From Antedon mediterranea (taxonomy: Eukaryota; Echinodermata; Crinoidea; Comatulida; Antedonidae): DNA of 64,000 bases. The translations under genes and the position numbers were made by a program. This document shows positions 51,015 through 63,395 of this stretch, piece after piece. A model generated the notes under the pieces. That model was not told where the DNA came from and made no database searches. It saw nothing but the letters and a program-made list of their open reading frames with translations. The stretch lies in NCBI RefSeq assembly GCF_964355755.1, contig NC_092675.1:6110312-6174311 (forward strand), read 5' to 3'. Positions within the stretch are counted from its first letter, which is position 1. The number at the start of each line of letters is the position of its first letter.

Positions 51015-54000
51015 CTAATGGCTTCGATCTAAAGCTGCAATAAACTTTGGTTCGATTATCTTGGGAAGTAATTTATGCCTGAAAAAAATAACATTAATGA
51101 TGATCATTAAATTCCTTTAAGACTAAGAGACTTGTTCATGGTTGATTTCACATGAGATCTCTGTATGCGACATTATGATAATGATGATTTATATAGCGCA
51201 ATATCCGCAATAGCGCAATAGCGCTCATTGCGCTGTAGACTTAGATGCTAACCTTTTCAAACATTATTCTCCTTTAAGGGTCATGTCGTGGGACCGGCTG
51301 CCGACTACGGCACTATTACGTCTGCCCACAACAGTGGCTGTGTCAGCTAGGACAAAGTGTAACCCCCTACTCGTTTCGAAAGTTGTACTAGGTACTTTCA
51401 AATGCACACTAGCATTATTGTGTACACTGGACCTATGGTTTATAGTCCTTATCCGAGAAGACCCACCAGAACCATGGAGCGAGTGAGCCCTGAACCCTTG
51501 CCATGAGGCAATAGATTACCACTGTCTTAACCATTCGGCCACTCACTCATATGTTGCAGCACTGTTTCAATTTTGTGAAAGGACAAGATATAAATATGCA
51601 GTGGCTGTTCTCAACATTCAAACAAGCTATTGGAAACAATTTCCATTTAAATTTGAAAATACCAATTAAAGGAAATCTTTAAATATGTATTGACACCAAC
51701 AAGCTACAGCACTGTTATATTAAATACAGAAAAATTACAAAAACATTAACCTACCTTATGGGAAGCAGAATCAGAATAAGAATGGGAAAAACCATTTTAA
51801 GATAGGGGTATGGTGCAAAGCCAAATGAACATAGTATAATTAATTGAATAAGCTGGAAAAATGTAAAGGTATGCATCTTGCGTTGTGGTACCCGTCTCAC
51901 ATAATGGTTTGGAGGATACGCAGCCTGAAAAGAAAATATAGTTTTTATAAAATACAAAGTTTTTATTTAACTTTTTTTTTCAACTTACACAACAAAATTG
52001 TTATACTTATATATATTTTCAAATTCTTAATATTGTTATAATTATTTGATTATTTATATATATGATTATAATAAACTTACTTGTTCAGTAATCAAAAGCT
52101 TCATACGTTCAAACAATTGATTGCCGTCGAGGGCAGTGTATGCTACGTATAGAAATAGGCCATAGAGGACAGGCTTCGGAATGTACTGCAGCGGGTCGGG
52201 AATCATAAACAGTGATAAGCCAATCAGAATATGAGAAAACAAACTGGTGACGCGAGTTTCTCGCACACGTACAATACTGAAAAAAGAACAATATTTATTT
52301 ATTAATAGGTGTATATATGTATTGAATGTTTCTGGTTTGTCTGTTAAACATGGTGTTCCATCTTTTCAAGAAGTATGTTAAGTAGTAGTAATGTTCTCAT
52401 TTTGAAATGTAGATATAGTATAGATGGAGAAGTGTTTTGTATCCATCAAATCTGCATCTATAGTTTATTTCTATAGAGATAGAAATATACAGTACAATTG
52501 TTACAATTTGTTTTTGTTAATTGTATGGATATGAACTACAACACCAATTTTTAGAAGTAACAGATATTTCAACATACTTGGTTATCTCATACAAAGAATA
52601 TTCAGAGGCAGATCCAGGATTTTCTTTAAATGGGGGCCGTCAAAAACGGCAGAGAGTTACTGTTTGACATTAGCGTTGCCCTGGATCCAATCCTAATATT
52701 ACTTACATGTTATAGACATGTCCTTGGTCAACTCTTTCTTCTACATCAGCAAGTGCCTTGACATGAAGAGGTGAGTGAGGTAAAGCAGCATGCACCCACG
52801 GTAAACCAACTATCGATAAAAGTGCATTCAGCATAGCAACTACAAATAAATCTAAATGATACGCTGAACCTTTCTTAAGCCTACAATAGAAAAAAAATGT
52901 TTTTAGTTATTTATTATTATATCATAATAGGGGATAATAGTATAATTTTTTATTATTTTGTTTTTGCTTTACAATCATAATAATACAGTATCATACTTAT
53001 AGTTGATCATATGGTTACAATTGATCACAATACAATTCATATGTTACTACTTGAATGAAACAATTGAAGAATTGAACATAAATGAAATCTCTTTTTTTAA
53101 TGTTTTTTAATCTGTTATTACTCTAAAAACAGGACCATATGTAAAACCGGTATCTATATACAATAATTAACATTAACACATAATAATTGGTTAAAATACA
53201 CAATAATGTATTAATAAATTACATGATTTACAAAAAAGTCACTTAAAATGTATTGACAGTTTAAGGTTCCATAGAGTAAAGTAGAAAAAAGGGCTTAATT
53301 ATTGAAACACAACAATGTACACTTTATATTAGTTGAATAGTGGTTATTACACCTCTTTTAAATAATGATGTGACTTTTGTAATGATGTATCTAAGAACAA
53401 TTCATTACCCATGTAGAGGAATAGTCTTATTGTTCCTATAATAAAAAAGATTTAAACACACTAATAATTTAATATCACGATCATCACAGGATATCTTTTA
53501 TCACGGCCAACCAAAGTGATTCCGGGGAAACCACAATTTCCTACTTTTGAACAGACAATAGACTTTAACACCGTCATCACAACAATTTTAGGATTTTTCG
53601 TCAATTTTTTATTAATTTGGAAAGGTTTTTCTTGTAATTTGTTGATAGTAAATATCTTTATATTTTCATGAAGATGAATAAAGGTTCTTGGACTGTATCT
53701 TGTATTCATTTACATCTTGATATGCACACACAGCTATTGCTCTGGTATAATCCCACCACCCTAGCTAGAACACAAAATTAGGCTGACTTTGTGAGGGTGG
53801 GACTAAACCTGGGGGAAAACTGGTTCAGGAAAAAAATTATTGATAAGCACCTGAACTGGTTAGAGATAGGCCTACATCCAAACCTAAAATCAATACTGGG
53901 ATTATACCAAGGAAGTGCCTGTTTGTAAAATCAGACATAAAGTAGGGGGGTGGGATTAGACCCCAAGTGGGATTATACCTGAGGATATATGGTATATACT

Positions 54001-57000
54001 GTTCTATGTCACTTAATCATCTTATGAAAACTATACTCACTTATTTGCTGGGTTATTAACCATGGCACTTGATATATTTTGATCCATAAAGAAGAGTAGC
54101 GACAGGCAGAATCCTAGACCCATGGCCCCAAACCATGCACCCACTGGTAGGGTCTCCAAGGGAGCTATCACAAAGATGTTACTGTCATGGTATGGCAATG
54201 ATTCCACTGTAACAAATTTTAATATCAAATAGTTCATTACAAAACATAAAATAATATATTTAAATAGTATATAAACATTGATGATGTATTAAGTATCAAT
54301 GACTATTTTATAGATATAGACATCTTGATATGTGGTCAAGAACCACTCCATTAAATTTTGGAGGCGATCCGGACCAGGGTCCCAATTCTGGACCAATTTT
54401 TAGTATTATTTTCTGACCTGCTAGTGTTAAAAGATAGGAAAACAATTTTAAAAGCTAGGGAGCAGTCTTAAAGTGGGCTAGCACTAATCATTGTAAGATG
54501 TTTCTTGAAAATTCAAATTTGGTTGCGATTACTGATGAAAATATTTTATCTTCTTTGTTCCAATTTGTGTATATTATTGTGTACATCCTTACCTTTGATA
54601 TCCCTGAAGACATATGACCCAATGAAGGACATGAACAAAACAGAGACAGGCAAGGCGTAGTCAGTTAAAAGTTCTCTCTTGCTGGCGTCTAATAAAGGAC
54701 TATCAAAAAATAAATTACATTAAATACATAAATACATTATTATTGAATTTTAGGTTGTTTTTGTGGAAGTTGCTATTCGTAATCTTCTGGTAAAATGTTT
54801 TCTCTTTTTATTTTGTATAATTTGTATATGGATGTACTATCTGAAATAAAAGAAATGAATGAATACGGTAATTAAAAGTCTGTATAATTGTTATCAGTAA
54901 TTACCTTTTGGTTGTATTGTACAAAAGTACACCGACCCATAATGTACCAAACATGAGTATAACATACAACAAGCTCACTTCCCTACTGCAGTACACATAA
55001 TCTTCTACGTGAGAGTGAATGTATTCTTGTGTGTCGTTGAGCACAATACAGTTGTCTGTGTTATAGTATAGATCAAAATCTGTAAATAAAAAACAATGGC
55101 GATTGTCAAACATAAATTAAAAATAAACAAATGTTGTAAAATATTATGTTACTTATTATATACCAACAGCTAACTGAGCTTAAAGCGTGGTTCCCACTAG
55201 CAACGCAAAGCAACCCACGCAACGTAACAAAATGCCTTTCCAATAATACGCGCTGTACTTTTGAGTACACCGCATTTTTTACGGTGTTCCTTTGCTTTGC
55301 GTTGCGATGTTTGCAGCTCTGTTACGTCGTCGGTTCCCACTTGTGATTAAGCAATACAACACTTTGCATCGATACGTCGCTGTGTTTACTTGATTGCGTT
55401 GTAGTGGGAACCACGCTTTAGTGGTCAAGGCACTCAGGTTGCTCTTTCAGTTGATCTACAGTAGAGTAAAACGTTCACTGTAGCACCCTTATTTATGAAT
55501 ACCATACATCAGTGAATAGTCCCACCCAGGGTGCCTGGGTATGAAATTAGGGGATGGGACTATACTCGGATTGCATTAAAAATAAATTTACCAAAGTTTT
55601 ATGTTCAGTTTTAGTCTAAATTAGGGGGTGGGATTATACTCAAAGCATGGGATTATTCTTAGGTCATAAAGGTTTACTACTAATGTAAAAACCAATGATT
55701 TACACAGACGAGCATTAACGGTAATAAAAATATAGAATCCATGTTTATCCGTATGACATTTATACACAACGCGGAGTGGATAGATACAGATTGTACATGG
55801 TATTCCGCTTACTGTTATCGGCTCTTAAATTGGCTCATATACAAAATAATCAAGCAAAAATCTAAATTTATCTAAAGATATAAAACATATTTTTTTTATT
55901 TGTACACAACGCGAAGTGGATAGATACAGATTGTACGTGGTATTCTAAATATTTACTGTACAAGACTACTCTAGTAATACTATTAGCTTTTCATCATTAC
56001 AAATATAAATTATTGAAAAGAACTGAGCAAGATAATAACTGAACAATAAAGCATAATTGAAAGCATTATTTTATGTTTCAATTTCATAATAGTAATTACT
56101 TTTATTGCCTCCTGCTAGTTAATTTGCATTTTTCTCATTACGTGTCGAGGAAAAACAGAGAATAACAAATACAATACACTAGTAAAGTATTTTTTTTTTA
56201 GTTTTTCGTTTCGTTTATTAAACAATTCTCTACACATACAAAAAAATACAAGATGTTACATAGTAAAAAGCATGTCTACAAGGAAGCCTAGATAAGTTTT
56301 TTGTTACAAACAAATAAACTTTAAGCCTAGACTCCCTGCAGTAACAATATTAAAGTAGGTTTGGTGTACACAAGATTCAAGATTCAATTTATTGTCACAT
56401 AAAAATTACATAAAATTTGCCTTGCAATACAATATAAAATTTGAAAAAACACCTTAAAAAAATCATCTTGAAAAATGTACATTATAAAGCTGATAGACAT
56501 ATATAGTAGTAAAAACAAGTCCCAAAAGTGGTTTGTTTAACTTTACATTGTCAATTTCTACCGATTCTATCTATACACTTTGTGATCCAAAAAGGTAATA
56601 AAATAAAGTTGAAAATGTCTCAACATTTCGATTGTGAGTAAAGTTATGGCGATTATAATATATAGGCCTACATATTTATACAACACAAAAAACTTTCTTA
56701 TAAAATGTGAACTCTCTGCAAAACCAGAAATTTGTTTTAAGGTCCCAAACACATTATTACTTTTTAAATTGTAGACCGTCGGAATGAAATATACTATATA
56801 GTAGAGTACTCACTGTGTGCCAAGTCTTTGAAAGCATCTACACTAAAGGCTACTGATATAAACAAAGAAAAAATCTCCTCAGTTGACCTGTTGATGAAAA
56901 GATACAAATATCAATCATTACAGCACAAATTGATTTTTCTTTAAATTTAACTGAGGCGACCAAGCGCGACTAATCTTGTTTATAACATCTTTCACTTTGC

Positions 57001-60000
57001 TTATTTGACAAGAGAAATTTGAAAACTTGCTTCTGATTATTAGAAATTCAATCATGACAAACCAATTACAAGTACTGGAATGTGATACAAATGACAGTTC
57101 CTTGGGCATATTATTATTATTTTTTACATCTTTGAAATTTATATTTCAAAGTAATTATCTTTGAAAACGAGTAAACAGTTTTAATCCATAAGATTCTCTG
57201 TACTGTATCTCCACATGTAACACTAAATGTACTATCATAGGCATATTCTGTAATACAGTGTCATATATGTATCACAAGTGGTACCGTATTATGTTAAGAC
57301 GGTGCTTATGGCCTATGATACAGGGATCACATATGATACATATGGGACGCTGTATTACAGAACCGGCTAGTTTTAATCATGATTTGTTTTTAGACATGGT
57401 AAAATAACAAATTCAACTCTTCTTAAACCGGACTACCAGAAAACTGGGAACTATCCCAGTAGAGTAGTTCAACATTTGCTGTTGGTAGTATATTCCAAAT
57501 GTGTTTTGAAGACTTTTAGAAAATAATCATTTGGGCCAGCCCAAAGATGTCCGATTTCAGAAGAGTTGAGTGTACACAAGTGAATTACAAAAAAAAGAAA
57601 ACAAAAGATTGTTGTGTTAGGCTACTTGCAGCTCTTCACATATCATCACCTTGTAGACCATTTAATGAGTAGGCTAGCATCAACAACAGAATAGATGAAC
57701 AAGAAGAAGGCATTCCATAGGCCTACACATGCATACATAGCAAAGAAGTTCAACTCAAGATCCTCACAAATATTGTAGATAACTATAGTAATGAAATCAA
57801 GAAATATAAACATGAGGCATGCATGTGAACCTCATACATCCGATTGATTGCCAATTTTAAATGAAAACTTGAAGCACAATTCAACTACAGTAAAACCCAT
57901 ATTAAGCATTAAGGGGAAAATTTTGAGACCCAAAAAATGTTTCCCCTGAAGAGGGGTGTCCCATCAATAGAGGTTGGCCATATTAGTAAAACATACATTT
58001 ATCCTTGTTTATTTTACAGGAAAATTTCCCCAATTTTGAGACACAACGAAGTTTCCCCTAAAGAGGGGTGTCCCATCAATAGAGGTTGGCCATATTAGTA
58101 ACATACATTTATCCTTGTTTATTTTACAGGAAAATTTCCCCAATTTTGAGACACAACAAAGTTTCCCCTAAAGAGGGGTGTCCCATCAATAGAGGTTGGC
58201 CATATTGGTAACATACATCTATCCTTGTTTATTTTCACAGGAAAATTTCCCAAATTTTGAGACCCAACAAAGCTTCCCCTAGAGAGGGGTGTCCAATCAA
58301 TAGAGGTCTGGCCATATTGGTAAAACCTATATTTATCCTTGTTTATTTTACAGGAAAATGTCCTCTTTAGGGGTGTTCCGAAGGAGGGATGCTACTGTAA
58401 ACAATTAGTTACTAATCATTGATGCTTAGTTATGCTTAGCTAAAGTAGTTATTATTAGTTGTTTGAACTTTTGGTTAATGTTCGTTACCTAAGGGGACAT
58501 GATGCACGAAGAGAAATACTGATGTATTACGGGTCATACTGTTTACACAGGCTAAGAGAAATATATGTTTTAACACTACAGCAAACCACTATTCACACTA
58601 GTTGGATACTGAAAGTGTCCCCTATATAGGAGTTCTACTGTATAGTTAATAAACCTCTGTCTACACTAGTGCTAAATTTGGTTATGACTGGCTGACTGGC
58701 ATCATCTCAATTTTTCACATAAAGTTTGATAGTTTAGACAGAGCTTTAAAAGTAATACAGCAGTGTTTTTTTACGTTTGTTACCTAAAGGGAAATGACGC
58801 ATGAAGACAAAAAAGAATACTGATGTATTACTATTAGGCTATTGTTACAAATGTTAGGATTGTGTAATTTATCAAAACAGTAATCATAAGAGTATTATTA
58901 GATCTTTTTATTTATACAAATAATGAATGTTTTTAATTTCTTTGACACAAGAAGTACAGAGTAATTAGTTTCGGAGCTCCACAGATAATCAACGGCCATT
59001 AAATACACATAAAATATTTGAAATCAATTGAGGTGGTTAATTTAATGTCATGTGACCAGATATCATCCAATTAAATCACAAGAATTTTAACTTGTGTTCT
59101 ATATACTGTAAAGAAATGTTTACTGTATTAAAATTTAACTTTCAAAGCCATTACTTACTAGAAAGGTCACAATCAGATATTATTAGAAATAATTGTTGTT
59201 ATGTAATTTCTGTAAACATCCATCATTTTCTTTGATTGGAACCTGGGATTATATACAGTAATTGGACTAAGCCATATATCTTGGCCAAATAAGCTTACAT
59301 GCCATGAGCATTTAATACCTATCAAATTAACATTAATATTTATGTAATTTTGCTCGTATTACGTCTAATCATTAAATTCATTAATGTTTACAAGCAGATT
59401 ATTATGCGTCATTGAAAAACATACGAATGGACTAACCTTTAATGTACAAGGTAAGAGGAGCTGTAGTTAACAACACAATCAATGGTTGTCCACCTAATAA
59501 TGCAAACACTATCCCTCCAAACATCTGAGCAAAAATCACCTTTTGTACATCTATTTGTAAAAGAAAATCATAGAGGTATATTTATGAAAAGTTATGATAG
59601 GTTTTAGAAAATAAATGTTGTTTTGGGAATAAAGTAATCAGAGACACAAGCCATCTCTAAGCAAAAATCACCTTTTGTACATCTATTTGTAAAAGAAAAT
59701 CATAGAGGTATATTTATGAAAAGTTAGGTTTTAGAAAATAAATGTTGTTTTGGAAGTTATTATCATGGTTTTTTATTGAAAAAATACCCTATAACCACCA
59801 TGAATTTTAAACTGAGTGAATATTTTATAGCACATCTTATTTGGCCCAAACAAAATAAAATCAATCCAATCCACACCTTAACAGCAAATTGACACCTCAA
59901 CAGCAAACCCACACCACCCCCACCCCCCTCTCCCCAAAAAATCAGCCCTGTTTTTAATTGATGTTGTGCATCAGCAACATAACAATGTTTATATTTAGGC

Positions 60001-62103
60001 CTATAATATAAGTAATATGAAATACCAACCTATTGCACCCTTTGTATTTTTGTCATTTAGAACACCAAAAGCAATTGATGGTAAAATACACGCAAAATAG
60101 AGAAATATAGTTGCAGCCATCATCTTCTGTACTGTCTTATGCCCTACAAAGCCATCCTTGAAATCTGACCAATAGTATGGCAGACGTCGTTGAATGTCAC
60201 TTCGTAAGCCACGTCCAAAATACCAATTTGGAAACTAAAAAAATTCCAGAGATACAGTATTGTAAATTTGTATATTATTAAGTTAGATCCCACCCACTTT
60301 ATATTTATGATAAATTTAGACACAAATTAATGTACTCTCAAGTATAATTCCACTCCCCAATTTTTATTTTTATTTTTTATTTTATTCAATCGAAACCAAA
60401 AGCGATAATTACCGCACTAACAGGTTTGATACAGCACCTTGATTGGTCAGCAATACTGATTTCAAAAGCCTAATGGGACCCAGCTCCATATACAGCACCC
60501 GATATTCCCAGATGGTCTCCCATCCAAGCTCTAACCAGGCCCAACATTGCTTAACTTCGGTGATCTGACGAGAACCGGTGTTTCAACGTGGTAAAGCCAT
60601 ATAAATGCCAAATTGTTATACCTACAGTAGGCCTCCTACCTACAGTAGTATTTTATCATGTTATGATTATCATCTAACTTAAAAAGATACAAACAAGAAT
60701 ATTTAATTAAATAGTATAAATTGAATAGTTTATAAAAATAGAAATGCTGCCGTCTTAATATTAGCTATCAGTATCATTCATTAATTATTAACATGAAAAA
60801 TTATACATTTTTGATAGAACATTAAAATATTTCATGTGAAAAAAGCACGCATAGTTAACCCAGCACAAACACGCTTCTGTAATTTGATAGGCAAATTGTG
60901 TAAATTACTTTCTATGTTGAACCTAGTGTTTTTCAATATCATATGACCCAGTTAAATTTGACCTTTTCCATTTCAATTTTTGTATCATTTCTGCCTAATT
61001 ATCTATACAACTTTGTAGAAATTAGTTTTTTTCACAAAAGTGTGTTCAATTATTTGAAAACTGTATCCATTAACGCAAACATTTTGTCCATTTTAATCTA
61101 AGATATAGATGAAAAAAATTGATTGTAAAATAATATTTTATACTATTATATGATACAAATATTTAAAGTGATCAAGTCAACATCTTCTTGTCGCTTGTGT
61201 GGCTGATAACTTAATGTGTACAACAAAATTGCAGTACTCGCATATAACGTCATTGCACTCTGGATGACCTCAGAGTGCGATAGAACTTAAATTATGTAAT
61301 ATTATACAAATAATGAATGTTTTATATTCGTGTAATGGTACAAATAATGGCATGAGGTGAATGATGAAAGGTTATATCAATCAAGCGTAATCCTAACAGG
61401 CCTAGCTTAGTAGTTACTAGTAGTAGTACTGTATACTAGCTTGGCTGAAAGGCAAAACTTCGACAGAAAATTGGAACTTATCTAGGCTAATTATGGTTTT
61501 TCCAACGATTCCACGTCTTGTAGGGATGTCCCCAATAATTAATCAAAATCCTAAAAACGATCTAAAGCTAATTTAAATGCCTTTTTAAATGAAATTAGTA
61601 CATATATATCTCCAAATCGTACACAAAAATCTGTTGCTGTTGCATATCTCGCAGTGGTGTTTACAACAAACAGAGGCAGGACGACAGGTGGCGCTGTTGT
61701 ATTTCACAGTAATTTTTGTATAGGGGATTTTTTTTCATCCGCCAAAACGTTTTTTTTTTCGTACACAAAAACGTTTAAAAAAGTACTATTAAACGATCGT
61801 TTAATAGTGCGTACTATTGCACGCCATGCGACCCACAATCGTCCAATCAAATGACAGGAATTTATTTAGGTGTTGTATAACATGTGATATCATCTTCCAA
61901 TCTAATGACAAGAAATTAAATAATAGTGTCAGGTAACCAACCTTCTATGTCGGGAAATTTATTTTTGTTTTTTTATATTTAAATACTCACATTATCTGGT
62001 TCATCAAAAGAGGTTGTTGACCTAAGTCTTGCACGTGACGGTATTCTGTGGATGTAGCGCAGGTCTTTTCTTATAGCTAAAAGCACTTGATAGAACTCCT
62101 CCT
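51015..62103 (-). CDS. SLC4A11: SLC4A11-type transporter, C-terminal part (partial)
   Basis: Membrane protein of the SLC4 family; vertebrate SLC4A11 moves H+/OH-, NH3 or water rather than bicarbonate. Exons (minus): 62103-61991, 60234-60030, 59550-59437, 57782-57650, 56887-56814, 55079-54905, 54699-54593, 54206-54041, 52880-52707, 52276-52081, 51924-51755, 51078-51015. Phases fit; 562 residues are seen, i.e. the membrane domain and C-terminus. SLC4 signatures: [102 protein letters not shown]. Choice of A11 rests on [26 protein letters not shown] and a C-terminus ending just after [10 protein letters not shown], unlike the long tails of bicarbonate transporters. The N-terminal cytoplasmic part and start lie beyond the right edge. 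No further exon found from 62104 to 64000. Confidence 0.93.
51177..51555 (-). mobile_element. tRNA-derived SINE
   Basis: Minus strand head 51553-51485: GTGGCCGAATGGTTAAG (A-box) and GGGTTCAGGGCTC (B-box-like), resembling a Leu/Ser-type tRNA; the 3' end is the gcgctatataaat tail shared with 10145 and 4415. Last SLC4A11 intron. Confidence 0.7.
53745..53995. repeat. Dispersed repeat with gtgggattatacctgag
   Basis: tctggtataatcccaccacc at the left and gtgggattatacctgaggat at the right are partly inverse, so it may be a worn TIR element; the interior matches 25190-25290. SLC4A11 intron. Confidence 0.55.
54785..54870 (+). mobile_element. Probable LINE 3' end fragment
   Basis: tttttattttgtataatttg ... 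ctgaaataaaagaaatgaat gaat: a CR1/RTE-style 3' terminus with GAAT repeats. Confidence 0.35.
55181..55425. mobile_element. Palindromic MITE, family B copy 5 (longest)
   Basis: taaagcgtggttcccactag at left, tagtgggaaccacgcttta at right; the inside has further gttgcg/cgcaac motifs. SLC4A11 intron. Confidence 0.8.
55510..55670. repeat. Dispersed repeat with ggtgggattatact
   Basis: ggggatgggactatactcgg and attagggggtgggattatac; related to 14845, 53745 and 60295. SLC4A11 intron. Confidence 0.5.
55755..55945 (+). repeat. Direct duplication of ~50 bp
   Basis: acacaacgcgaagtggatag and atacagattgtacgtggtat occur at about 55763 and again at about 55903, near identical, 140 bp apart. SLC4A11 intron. Confidence 0.75.
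56370..56545 (-). mobile_element. LINE 3' end fragment
   Basis: caagattcaagattcaattt attgtcac on plus: minus-strand LINE end with a (GAATCTT)n tail, similar in design to the LINE at 26067. SLC4A11 intron. Confidence 0.55.
57246..57361. mobile_element. Short inverted-repeat element
   Basis: ttctgtaatacagtgtcata at left and gacgctgtattacagaa at right, about 30-bp arms. SLC4A11 intron. Confidence 0.55.
57413..57571. mobile_element. Short MITE with tcaactcttct ends
   Basis: tcaactcttcttaaaccgga at left, tccgatttcagaagagttga at right, about 20-bp TIR. SLC4A11 intron. Confidence 0.65.
57905..58395 (+). repeat. ~111-bp tandem repeat, four copies
   Basis: Units contain gtttcccctaaagaggggtg, tcccatcaatagaggttggc and tttatccttgtttattttac. 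The word tagagg recurs at 57968, 58080, 58190 and 58301. A dispersed single unit sits at 23225. SLC4A11 intron. Confidence 0.85.
58652..58749. mobile_element. Hairpin MITE, family A copy 12 (short)
   Basis: aacctctgtctacactag at left and agtttgatagtttagacaga gctt at right; middle largely deleted. SLC4A11 intron. Confidence 0.65.
59652..59753 (-). pseudogene. Duplicated splice acceptor and exon start of SLC4A11
   Basis: A direct copy of 59522-59629, about 130 bp away. It repeats the last part of the intron, the acceptor (aaatag on minus) and the first 23 nt of the exon 59550-59437, but not the rest. On the minus strand it precedes the true exon. Confidence 0.85.
60295..60362. repeat. Fragment of the gtgggattatac repeat
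   Basis: ctctcaagtataattccact ccccaat is the inverse of the right end seen at 55610 and 53960. Confidence 0.4.
60365..60605 (-). mobile_element. 5S rRNA-derived SINE, family 2
   Basis: Minus strand: a complete 5S-like head (CACCGGTTCTCGTCAGATCACC, AAGTTAAGCAATGTTGGGCC, GGATGGGAGACCATCTGGGA), then ggagctgggtcccattaggc, gaccaatcaaggtgctgtat and tttggtttcgattgaataaa. The body and tail match 23920-24190, with a deletion of its central part. SLC4A11 intron, same strand as the gene. Confidence 0.85.
61785..61806. repeat. 22-bp perfect palindrome
   Basis: ctattaaacg followed by atcgtttaatag reads the same on both strands. SLC4A11 intron; a chance match in AT-rich DNA is possible. Confidence 0.6.
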
Positions 62104-62197
62104 CTGAAAATAGAAACAATAAATAAAATGTAGTATTAAACTGTATGCAGCAGTATCAATGTAGCATCAATATAGGATTTAGGCACTATGCACTAAA

Positions 62198-62609
62198 AGG
62201 ACAACTTGACCTCGTTAGGGAGGACTATATTTTTCAACGTATTAGGGATGTACATATGATTTCAGAACAATCGTTAGATTAAGGATATCGCCGCACGCGT
62301 TCGCTGTACACCCGTTGCATCGCAAAATCTACTTAATGAGTCCAGATAAGCAAAAGAAACAATAAAAAAATCAACATTTATATTTTTTACGATTTTTTTA
62401 CAAAGTGTGTTGACTAGATAGAAATTGTTCACGATTTGTCAGACTTTCCAAGAAAACTCATGTAAATTTTGCGATGCACCTGTGACATCACAGCAATTTA
62501 TGGCGACGGCTGTACGGCAAGCGCGTGCGGCAATATCCTTAATCTCGCGATGGAACTGATATGTACATCCCTATACGTTGTTAAAATATGGTCCTCAGTC
62601 AAGTTGTCC
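62198..62609. mobile_element. Long inverted-repeat element (~130-bp arms)
   Basis: ggacaacttgac at 62199 and gtcaagttgtcc at 62598 are the tips; within the arms cgtattagggatgtacata / tatgtacatccctatacg and taaggatatcgccgcacgcg / cgcgtgcggcaatatcctta pair. GC-rich islands inside AT-rich surroundings. No transposase. Confidence 0.8.
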
Positions 62610-62649
62610 GTTAATAAACTTTACAAACAAATAAGTGTTTTGCATGCCC

Positions 62650-62728
62650 TTGATGCATATAGCAAGTCTCGAACTTGTACTTTCCAACAGTCCAGCCCAT
62701 ACTTTACCATTGTGCCATAATTACAGTA
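62650..62728 (-). mobile_element. tRNA-like sequence (SINE head)
   Basis: Minus strand: TATGGCACAATGGTAAAG, a short anticodon-arm region, then the B-box-like AGTTCGAGACT. No paired acceptor stem. Confidence 0.5.
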
Positions 62729-63188
62729 CATCATACACTGCTAAGTGTTTGAATACAAATTATGTTATGATATAGTCAGGTTAAATAGACCTGGCTTTAT
62801 ATTTTGGATAATTTACGAGACCTAGACAAGCTAATGAAACTGTTACCAATTACGGTTTTTGGTTCGTTAGACTATGATAACTCAACTCTGTTACTTTCAT
62901 TTAAATTTTGTTTTTAGCTAGATGCGGCTTTAATCATAGCAATGAAATTAATTACAGGTATGTACCGTACTGTACAGAATATATATATATATATATATTA
63001 TATACTACTATATAATATCATAATGCACTCTTTGCAGAATTGTCAAAATAAATTCTAAAATTCACTTTAATAACTTGTAACTGCATAATTGCATAATTTT
63101 TCCAGAAACAAATTACCAGTATTAACTGACATAACGGATTGAAAACCATCCTGACCTTTAAATTAAGAATTTGACGTATCTCAATATC

Positions 63189-63395
63189 TAAAGATTTGTC
63201 TACACTATCAAACTTTATGTGACAAAAAAAATGTGATGTGCCTATATTTGGACATATCACTACCATATTTGGACATACTGTATCACTACCATATTTGGGC
63301 ATATCACTATCATAGTTGGGCATATCACTACCATATTTGGGCACATAACACTTCATTTGTCAAAACTAGTTTAGCGTAGACAAAGCAAAGCTTAA
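63189..63395. mobile_element. Hairpin MITE, family A copy 13, with internal repeats
   Basis: taaagatttgtctacactat at left, gcgtagacaaagcaaagctt at right, with five atatcactaccatatttggg-like units inside. Confidence 0.8.
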
